64,000 nucleotides of DNA. Source: Deltaproteobacteria bacterium. GTDB lineage: Bacteria; Desulfobacterota; DSM-4660; Desulfatiglandales; Desulfatiglandaceae. This document shows, in pieces, positions 58,818 to 64,000 of the stretch. Every line of letters begins with the position of its first letter. Within the stretch, counting starts at the first letter, position 1. The notes under the pieces were generated by a model, which worked only from the letters and a program-made list of their open reading frames with translations, was not told the origin of the DNA and searched no databases. The DNA is taken from the NCBI GenBank assembly GCA_021737785.1, contig JAIPDI010000022.1, positions 22,625 to 86,624 of the forward strand, in the 5' to 3' direction. The position numbers and the translations under genes are program-made.

Positions 58818-59282
58818 TTAAGCTTTATCTCCTTCAGAAAGAAAATCCTTTAGAACCAACGCTGAGATTTCAGCGACTTTTTTCAGTTGAATGTCATTGG
58901 TAAGGAAGGCATCTGCGTTGACTTCCATGCTTGTTGCAATCTGGATCGCATCCATGGATTTCAGGAAGCCGTATTGACCCCTTAATTTTCCTGCTCTTTG
59001 AGCGATTTGAGATGTGATTTCAAGGATAGTGATGTTGTTCCCGGCCATAAGAAAATTGGAGAAAATATCTGCCAGGGATTCGTTTCCCATGGCAATCGGC
59101 TTGGGCAGGACCTCAACGAGCGTCATAACCGATGAATAGGCCGCTAACCGGCCCGACTGAAAATCCCTCACGACTTCTGAAACCAAAGGTCCATAATTGG
59201 GGTGGGCTTCAATGTAGTAAATGATTGGGGCTGTATCCAAAAACAGGGACGATATTCCCTTAAGATATTGAGCCAGGCCCAT
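58818..59282 (-). CDS. PIN-domain toxin (VapC)
   Basis: 154 residues from the ATG at 59282, whose A is the last base of the antitoxin stop (TGATG). PIN signature with all four acids: FLDTAPIIYYIE, TLVEVLPKP, SMDAIQIATSME and FLTNDIQLKKV. RNase toxin of a VapBC-like pair. Intact. Confidence 0.9.
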   Translation of the reverse strand: MGLAQYLKGISSLFLDTAPIIYYIEAHPNYGPLVSEVVRDFQSGRLAAYSSVMTLVEVLPKPIAMGNESLADIFSNFLMAGNNITILEITSQIAQRAGKLRGQYGFLKSMDAIQIATSMEVNADAFLTNDIQLKKVAEISALVLKDFLSEGDKA

Positions 59283-59503
59283 CAACAACGGTCCTCACGC
59301 ATCCTGTTTACATAGACCTGGGCGTCCTCTCCGGCCCAGAGTCCCTTGCCGAGTCCGTACAGTGCCGACCAGTCATATCGTAATTGAGACTTTCGGCTCT
59401 TAACCGCTAATTGACGAGCAAGACGTTCCATCAATTTGATGTGTTCATCCAGCGATAAAGCTGCTGCCTGCTTTTCTATGTTAATTAGCTGGGTCTGTGA
59501 CAT
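59282..59503 (-). CDS. Antitoxin of the VapBC-like pair
   Basis: 73 residues from the ATG at 59503 with AGGAG upstream. Contains LSLDEHIKLMERLARQLAVKS and ends LYGLGKGLWAGEDAQVYVNRMREDR, a toxin-binding tail pattern found with PIN toxins (family similar to DUF2281-type antitoxins). Overlaps the toxin by one base. Confidence 0.82.
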   Translation of the reverse strand: MSQTQLINIEKQAAALSLDEHIKLMERLARQLAVKSRKSQLRYDWSALYGLGKGLWAGEDAQVYVNRMREDRC

Positions 59504-59644
59504 TTCATCTCTCCTCTGATGGGAAGGCTGTTGATATCGCAGCAAATCGGGACCAGCCTACGCTTTCTGAACTCTGTCAGACTACCCCTTTTCGCTGTTA
59601 ATGTCAAGCAGCTAAAATTAAAGGTTTTTTGGCATATTATGGTA

Positions 59645-59749
59645 TCACGAGGGTGCGGAGAACTTGAGATGGATGACATAGGCGGCGAAGCCTGGGGCAG
59701 GGAGGAGGAGAAAGAGGGCGGCGGCGATGGCAGGCAGGATCTTTTTCAT
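59645..59749 (-). pseudogene. Truncated third copy of the YVIHLKDGT secreted-protein gene
   Basis: 34 codons: MKKILPAIAAALFLLLP then GFAAYVIHLK as in copies 1 and 2, then FSAPS and a stop. The break falls exactly inside the conserved YVIHLKDGT motif, and the toxin-antitoxin array begins there. Its upstream region still has the GGGGTGGTCCTTTGTTG and AAGCTCAAAG sequences seen at copy 1. Confidence 0.85.
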
Positions 59750-59762
59750 GGGGTGGTCCTTT

Positions 59763-59803
59763 GTTGAAAGCTCAAAGCTAAAAGCTCAAAGATCAAAGAT
59801 GAC
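59763..59803. repeat. STRR-like repeat (AAAGCTCAAAGCTAA family)
   Basis: GAAAGCTCAAAGCTAAAAGCTCAAAGATCAAAGATGACAG type tract upstream of the truncated copy. Confidence 0.6.
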
Positions 59804-59945
59804 AGATGAATCTCCAGGACGTCATCATTCCTGACTCAATCAGATACGATTCTACATGTTCTTCAAGCATCTGGCACTGCTCGATGATATCTTTGGGCAT
59901 TTCTTCCGTTATCAATTTGTCAATTCCATATCCGCGTCCTCCCAT
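59793..59945 (-). CDS. Small ORF of unknown status
   Basis: 50 codons: MGGRGYGIDKLITEEMPKD, then a helical, acidic stretch (IIEQCQMLEEHVESYLIES). The reading frame runs open upstream of the ATG, so it may be the end of a larger, decayed gene of the toxin-antitoxin array. No family recognised and no clear ribosome-binding site. Confidence 0.25.
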   Translation of the reverse strand: MGGRGYGIDKLITEEMPKDIIEQCQMLEEHVESYLIESGMMTSWRFICHL

Positions 59946-60055
59946 AATTTTCGCGTGGAAGGCCGGGACGAGCTTCGGTTTTTCGGTTGAGCGAGATCCC
60001 CTTTGGCGATAGGTGCGTATTGAGACGTTTAGGGATCAAGTTGGTGCTGATGTGA

Positions 60056-60476
60056 TTAGGCGCTATCGTCCCCTTTCTTCCAATTTTCAATCTGTAAACC
60101 ATCCACTCTTTCAAAATGGCGGACATTATCTGTGACCAGGACCAGGTTTTCTACAAGGGCAATAGCAGCTATCAAAATATCGGCGTCTTCGATCAGAGTA
60201 CCTCTTTTTTTCAAATACGCATAAATCTCCGCCGCCTTTTGTATGGTTTCTTTTCTAATGGATATGAGTTCATTCTCCTCGATGAATTTGTCGAATTCTT
60301 TCAACTTTTTTCTATTTCCGAGGTCAATCAGGCCCCTCAGAATTTCGTAGTACGAGATGATATTAATGCTGAGCCAGTCAAAGGGGATCAAGATACTCAG
60401 AGACTTTCGTTAGAACGTTTAAGTCGTTTTTGAGAAAGGCAGTGATGATATTCGTATCCAACGTACATCTTTTCAT
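60056..60476 (-). pseudogene. Frameshifted PIN-domain toxin gene
   Basis: The start MKRCTLDTNIITAFLKND (ATG at 60476, overlapping the antitoxin stop by ATGA) runs into a stop at YLDPL; the frame shifted by one base at the CCCC run near 60388 continues FDWLSINIISYYEILRGL to the end. All PIN acids are present across the two frames (LDTN, YYEIL, EDADILIAA, VTDNVRHF). Hence a single-base frameshift, recent, or a sequencing error. Confidence 0.85.
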
Positions 60477-60724
60477 AATTCAACTTTTCTTCGCATAAAA
60501 AGGCTTCTCCTTTTGATGGATTCATCGAACTGTCTCTCTTCTTGCTGTGTCAAATCCGAAAGAAGCCCGGCATAAGCCAAAATCTTTGATTTTCGTGCTT
60601 TTTTAAGGACTTTAACTGTAACATGTAGCTTGCTGTCTTTACTTATGTTCAGTTTATCAATAATTCCTTTCGGAATGGATAGGTGGCCATTTTCAAGCAA
60701 CCTTCCTGAGTATTCTTCCTGCAT
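60473..60724 (-). CDS. AbrB/MazE-like antitoxin
   Basis: 83 residues; AAGGAGG before the ATG at 60724. The N-terminal SpoVT/AbrB-like swapped-hairpin segment is EEYSGRLLENGHLSIPKGIIDKLNI (key part GHLSIPKGI), followed by LHVTVKVLKKARKS and an acidic toxin-binding tail (LTQQEERQFDESIKRR). Overlaps the broken PIN toxin gene by four bases. Confidence 0.82.
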   Translation of the reverse strand: MQEEYSGRLLENGHLSIPKGIIDKLNISKDSKLHVTVKVLKKARKSKILAYAGLLSDLTQQEERQFDESIKRRSLFMRRKVEL

Positions 60725-60769
60725 GATTTAGCACCTCCTTGTGTGGGCAGCGTGGGCAGCACTGTTCAG

Positions 60770-60868
60770 TTATTCGGTTAAGTGAACCGTGACGACGTCG
60801 TGTCCAAGCCGGCGAAGTTCCTGGACCGTAGGCAGGGGAAAATTTTCATCGGCGAGAAAGCGATGCAT
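60770..60868 (-). pseudogene. N-terminal fragment of a DUF5615 (PIN-like) toxin
   Basis: 32 codons: MHRFLADENFPLPTVQEL, RRLGHDVVTVHLTE, stop. This is the normal first third of a DUF5615 toxin, which should be 110-125 residues. Beyond the stop, another frame still resembles the family (ITEQ...), so a frameshift preceded the truncation. It sits 2 bp after the DUF433 antitoxin gene. Confidence 0.82.
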
Positions 60869-60870
60869 TG

Positions 60871-61200
60871 TCAAGCCGTCTCGTTCTCATCGATCTGCTG
60901 ATCGATTTCGTCCCTGTGCAGCCGATAATATCCCCAGGCATTAACCAAGTCTTCAGCGCGCAAGCCTGGATAATTGTTCAAAAGTTCAGCCTCGCTGGCC
61001 CCCAATTTCCGTGCTCGAACAAGCACCCATACCGGAATTCGGGTACGCAGAATGCAGGGTTCTCCACCTGCTACTCCCGGATCGTTTTCTATGCCGGGAA
61101 ACGCACCATCGAAATCGCGAGCTATCCATCGAAGCAATTGTGCCTTTTCACCCGGCGTCATCGATGAAATAAGACCCTCGGCTTCCTGTAGCGCTATCAT
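60871..61200 (-). CDS. DUF433 antitoxin
   Basis: 109 residues; AGGAGG lies ten bases before the ATG. Core PGVAGGEPCILRTRIPVWVLV, RKLGASEAELLNNYPGL, EDLVNAWGYYRLH is DUF433, a helix-turn-helix-like antitoxin of DUF5615 toxins. Its toxin partner is truncated (60770-60868), so it is an orphan. A MITE copy is inserted about 20 bp upstream of its start, right before the Shine-Dalgarno. Confidence 0.9.
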   Translation of the reverse strand: MIALQEAEGLISSMTPGEKAQLLRWIARDFDGAFPGIENDPGVAGGEPCILRTRIPVWVLVRARKLGASEAELLNNYPGLRAEDLVNAWGYYRLHRDEIDQQIDENETA

Positions 61201-61220
61201 TTCTTTCTACCTCCTAACTT

Positions 61221-61365
61221 GATGCATTCGTAAAAAGTCGTCACCCCGTTGAAAAACGGGGTCCAGAGGTTTTGTAACTGATTGAATCCCGCTGTTGCGG
61301 GACTGGATTCCGGCTTTCGCCGGAATGACGAAAAATGACATTTCCTGACTTTTTACGAGACCATC
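61221..61365. mobile_element. MITE-like element, copy 2, with 6-bp target duplication
   Basis: 145 bp bounded by GATGCATTCGTAAAAAGTCG and, inverted, GATGGTCTCGTAAAAAGTC. Flanked on both sides by TAACTT (61215-61220 and 61366-61371). Hairpins CCCCGTT/AACGGGG, TCCCGC/GCGGGA and TTCCGGC/GCCGGAA; the middle hairpin is absent from copy 1. No ORF. Confidence 0.87.
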
Positions 61366-61450
61366 TAACTTAAATGTGGAAGGCCCGTTTTTTAAGAAAC
61401 AAGTGATTGCATATATTGCGAAAGGCGAATGTCGGCACATCTGAATGCGG

Positions 61451-61834
61451 CTACCAGTTGTTTACTCTCCCAAAGGGCAATTTTCTCACCCTGATGCGTT
61501 TGTCCTCAAAAATAACCACAGCACCATCTTCAAGTGCATCGGCAATGGAAGCCAAATTTTCGATTAGCAGAGAAACTTGCTTTTCCGGCCATCTTTGGGT
61601 TCCTCTTCTGAATAATATCACAGAAGGCTTGGCCTGTCCCCGCAAAGCCAGAAGTGTACCGAAATCCGTGTCCGCGGATACAATTATCAGCCCTTCAATA
61701 GCTGCGAACTCAAATATGTCCTCATCGTCAGCGTCTTGCATACCATAGTCCCTTACATGGACAGCCGCAAATCCTTTGGCTCTCAGCCTTTCCGCAACAT
61801 ACGGTGAAAGAGCGTTATCGATAAGGAATTTCAT
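61451..61834 (-). CDS. DUF5615 PIN-like toxin
   Basis: 127 residues. Signature [58 protein letters not shown]. The Asp residues of the PIN-like active site (Asp6, the DADDED segment, SADTDFG) are intact. Overlaps its DUF433 antitoxin gene by four bases (ATGA). Confidence 0.9.
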   Translation of the reverse strand: MKFLIDNALSPYVAERLRAKGFAAVHVRDYGMQDADDEDIFEFAAIEGLIIVSADTDFGTLLALRGQAKPSVILFRRGTQRWPEKQVSLLIENLASIADALEDGAVVIFEDKRIRVRKLPFGRVNNW

Positions 61835-62061
61835 GCGACATTCAAAAGAGGGATTTGGCGCTCGGTGACAGCTTCTGCTGCAAATTTAAGGGATTCCCTG
61901 ATATCTTCGACTGTTAAATCGGGATAAGCCTTTAGGATGTCCTTCTCAGTCATTCCGTCCGAAACCATTCCGACGACCGTCGCTACTGGAATGCGCAACC
62001 CTCTGATACAAGGAACACCTCCCATTTGGCCCGAACTTATCGTTATACGTTCATACCTCAT
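61831..62061 (-). CDS. DUF433 antitoxin
   Basis: 76 residues from the ATG at 62061 with AAGGAGA upstream; the frame to 62139 overlies a toxin remnant. Core [40 protein letters not shown] (key parts [12 protein letters not shown] and [11 protein letters not shown]), [14 protein letters not shown]. Intact pair with the toxin gene downstream. Confidence 0.92.
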   Translation of the reverse strand: MRYERITISSGQMGGVPCIRGLRIPVATVVGMVSDGMTEKDILKAYPDLTVEDIRESLKFAAEAVTERQIPLLNVA

Positions 62062-62172
62062 GACTAATCTCCTTTCCAAAATGCTTATCCTCTGTGAGCA
62101 ATATCCTCCCCTGGTTGAAAGCGCTGAGCAAAACATCATCGTAATTACGGCCGGGACGCTCTTCAGCTATTC
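62053..62172 (-). pseudogene. Internal fragment of a second DUF5615 toxin
   Basis: In the frame different from the DUF433 leader one reads [38 protein letters not shown], stop. This is the middle of a DUF5615 toxin (the ILLTEDKxFG motif). It lacks both ends. The DNA just 5' of it (CTCAACTGAATAGCTGAAGAG) matches the DNA at the end of the N-terminal fragment near 60760 (CTTAACCGAATAACTGAACAG). Confidence 0.75.
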
Positions 62173-62537
62173 AGTTGAGCGCCGGCCCTGGAGGATTGAA
62201 GACTTCTGCGCGTCTCAGCAGGGCGGGCAGCCCGGAATTTGTGCGCTCTGGCAGTTTATGCCGTGGGAGTTTAAAAGTCAAGTGGCTGAAATTGGTTGTT
62301 TTTACAAGTGTTATCTCAGGATGGCGATGTTCGGGGATACGGGGGCAGTGGATACCTGGGCCCCATAAAAGCCTTGACAAACAGACCAAGTCTGGATAGA
62401 GCTTGTGCGCCGGCACAGCGACCCGGAGGCTGATTGATAATGAGCTGGATTTACTGGACAACTGTGATTCAGGGACCGGTTTCATACCCGGATCGCCACG
62501 AGAAAACAATCAACAAGGAGACGGAAAGGAGGCTGCA
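62173..62537. other. Intergenic region with promoter of the binding-protein gene
   Basis: 365 bp. No further gene; the left half is probably more toxin-locus debris that I cannot assign. The right half holds the promoter and palindrome at 62374-62402. Confidence 0.5.
62374..62402 (+). promoter_or_regulatory. Promoter with palindromic operator
   Basis: TTGACA (62374-62379), 17-base spacer, TAGAGC (62397-62402). The spacer holds CAGAC-CAA-GTCTG (62382-62394), an inverted repeat placed where a repressor would block RNA polymerase. About 135 bases upstream of the ATG. Confidence 0.45.
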
Positions 62538-63659
62538 ATGAAAAAGTATCGATATGTGATGGTGTTGGTTGTGCTTGGGTTTGTCTGGTGCGGGATTCCG
62601 GCGTGGGCCGAATCTCCTGAGGTGGTGGTGGGTTCCGTAACGCCGTTGACCGGCAAGCTTTCCGTCTATGGCGAGGGGTTCCAGCGGGCCATGCACCTGG
62701 CCCTCGATGAGGTCAATGCCGAGGGGGGCATCAACGGAAAACCCCTGAAGATCTTTTTCGAGGATAACAATTCCACCTCCAAGGGGTCTGTTTCGGCCAT
62801 CCAGAAGCTTATTACGGTCAACAAGTTTCCCATTGTCTTCGGGCCGGCCGCCAGCTCGAATTTCCTGGCCGTCTGTCCCATTGCCCAGCAGAACCGGACC
62901 ATCCTGATAGGCGCCGAAAGCGCTGCGGCCGAAATCACCAAGTGCGGGTCCTATGTATTCCGGGTCTTTCCATCGGATCTTCTTCAGGGGATCGGGGTGT
63001 CCGAGCTGGCCCGGTCCCTCGGGTATGACGAAGTGGTGCTGACCTATGTGAATAACGACTGGGGCGTCGGTCTGGCCGAGGTGTTCAAAGAGAAATACAC
63101 GTCCAAGGGGGGGCGGATTATTGATGAGTTTGCCCATGACGAGGGGAAAACCGACTATCGGAGTGAGGTCCTGAGAATCAAGAAGGCGAATCCCAGGGCC
63201 GTGGTTAATCTGACCTATATCAAGGAAGGGGCCATGCTCCTTCGCCAGGCCTATGAGGCCAACGTGACCGTTCAGTGGCTGATGGGATCCGCCTCCAAGT
63301 CGCCGAAGCTGGTGGAACTGGCCGGCGGCGCGGCCGAAGGGGTCATCGGCACCTATCCGACATTCTCACAGGAGACGCCGGAATATCTGGCCTACAAGAA
63401 GGCCTGGGATGCAAAATATCCCGGGAACAAGATGCCGATCTTCGGTGAGTATAATTACGATATGGTGAAGCTCACGGCAAAGGCCCTCAGGCTGGCGGCA
63501 TCCATGGATCCCGATACCCTTCGCGAGGCCCTGATGACGGCGAGCAAAGGCTATGTGGGGGTGACCGGCGACAAGACCTTTGATGAAAACGGCGACGCCG
63601 GCGCGGTATACGGCCGCTGGACCGTAAAGGACGGCGTTATCGGAGATTACGCGAAGTAA
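62538..63659 (+). CDS. ABC transporter substrate-binding protein, branched-chain amino-acid type
   Basis: 373 residues from the ATG at 62538, with AAAGGAGG upstream. Signal peptide (YVMVLVVLGFVWCGIPAWA), then a periplasmic binding protein type 1 fold of the LivJ/Peripla_BP_6 family: VVVGSVTPLTGKLSVYGEG, ALDEVNAEGGINGKPL, FPIVFGPAASSNFLAV, GRIIDEFAHDEGKTDYRSEV, VVNLTYIKEGAMLLRQAYE. Captures an amino acid or similar small ligand. No permease or ATPase gene follows in the window; the next gene is unrelated, so it may be orphan or served by a distant transporter. Confidence 0.92.
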   Translation: MKKYRYVMVLVVLGFVWCGIPAWAESPEVVVGSVTPLTGKLSVYGEGFQRAMHLALDEVNAEGGINGKPLKIFFEDNNSTSKGSVSAIQKLITVNKFPIVFGPAASSNFLAVCPIAQQNRTILIGAESAAAEITKCGSYVFRVFPSDLLQGIGVSELARSLGYDEVVLTYVNNDWGVGLAEVFKEKYTSKGGRIIDEFAHDEGKTDYRSEVLRIKKANPRAVVNLTYIKEGAMLLRQAYEANVTVQWLMGSASKSPKLVELAGGAAEGVIGTYPTFSQETPEYLAYKKAWDAKYPGNKMPIFGEYNYDMVKLTAKALRLAASMDPDTLREALMTASKGYVGVTGDKTFDENGDAGAVYGRWTVKDGVIGDYAK

Positions 63660-63742
63660 ATTAAGAATTAAGAATTATGAAATGAATTCTCAATTCCCTA
63701 TTCCGCAGATTCATAATTCTACATTCATAACTCTTAATTTCC
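63659..63742. repeat. STRR-like repeat in inverted pair (GAATTAAGAATT family)
   Basis: AATTAAGAATTAAGAATTATGAA on the left and, inverted, TTCATAATTCTACATTCATAACTCTTAATT on the right, able to form an imperfect hairpin (63659-63682 with 63710-63740). Fills the gap between the binding-protein gene and the four-helix-bundle gene. Confidence 0.7.
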
Positions 63743-63754
63743 AAAAGGTGAAGT

Positions 63755-64000
63755 ATGCCGACAGACCTGAAAGATAGGACGGAAAATTATGCGTTGAGGA
63801 TTATCCGGTTGTTCAGGTCTCTGCCGCACTCTACTGAAGCTCAGGTGATCGGGAGGCAATCTTTGCGCTCCGGAACATCGGTGGGGGCTAACTACAGGGA
63901 AGCCTGCAGGTCAAGATCCAAGGCTGAATTCATTGCCAAACTGGGGGATTGTCTGAAGGAGCTGGACGAAACCGACTACTGGCTGGGCTTACTGGTGAAA
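63755..64000 (+). CDS. Four-helix-bundle protein, second copy (3' end outside window)
   Basis: 82 codons visible; AAAGGTGA precedes the ATG at 63755. Family signature: ENYALRIIRLFRSLP, LRSGTSVGANYREACRSRS, EFIAKLGDCLKELDETDYW. Same S23/TIGR02436-type family as the gene at 12494-12913, but without the repeat-derived N-terminal insert. It is directly preceded by a short-repeat tract. Confidence 0.88.
   Translation, partial: MPTDLKDRTENYALRIIRLFRSLPHSTEAQVIGRQSLRSGTSVGANYREACRSRSKAEFIAKLGDCLKELDETDYWLGLLVK

Overview
The window looks like the chromosome of a strictly anaerobic, Gram-negative member of the Desulfobacterota (deltaproteobacterial sulfate reducer or syntroph). Reasons: single-chain pyruvate:ferredoxin oxidoreductase, oxygen-sensitive two-subunit class I fumarase, a giant acyl-CoA dehydratase activase fusion, a very dense set of two-component proteins, sigma-54 signals and type IV minor pilins. 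The assignment is inferred from gene content only; there is no rRNA or tRNA gene here.

Layout. 1-7.3 kb (+): end of a radical SAM gene, then a histidine kinase / OmpR regulator pair whose regulator overlaps the activase gene. 7.4-28.9 kb (-): about 21 kb of sensory genes only. These are hybrid kinases with PAS, 7TM-like or two to three tandem SBP_bac_3 sensor domains, stand-alone receivers, an HD-GYP regulator coupled to a MASE3/PAS protein, and a chemoreceptor; a four-helix-bundle (S23/TIGR02436-like) gene sits among them. 29.2-33.2 kb: sigma-54 activator, MFS transporter, GAF protein. 33.5-37.4 kb: TPM-domain protein, nucleotidyltransferase, LemA, an unidentified membrane protein. 37.5-44.6 kb: fumarase, SurE, a three-gene ArsA-like ATPase cluster, CstA, a PNPOx-type protein. 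44.9-49.9 kb: PFOR, Nudix, signal peptidase I. 50.2-52.2 kb: TacAT and RelE/Xre-type toxin-antitoxin genes. 52.3-58.6 kb: minor pilins and two convergent cassettes of a PilX-like gene with a small secreted protein. 58.8-62.1 kb: a degenerating array of VapBC, AbrB/PIN and DUF433/DUF5615 toxin-antitoxin loci. 62.5-64 kb: a branched-chain amino-acid type binding protein and the start of a second four-helix-bundle gene.

Most unusual is what lies between and inside the genes. (1) At least twenty clusters of word-like short tandem repeats (units such as GGAGCAG, GGAACGC, CATCCAGTAT, AAGCTCA, GAATTAA), much like the STRR sequences of cyanobacteria, flank most signalling genes, supply N- or C-terminal residues, and in one hybrid kinase separate the ATPase and receiver domains into different frames. 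Both four-helix-bundle genes are bordered by them. (2) A MITE-like element of 133-145 bp occurs twice with terminal inverted repeats and a perfect 6-bp target duplication at each copy. (3) A separate 233-bp element near 36.1 kb has 36-bp inverted arms. (4) The pilin region carries duplicated and decayed copies of a cassette with a good sigma-54 promoter and upstream direct repeats.
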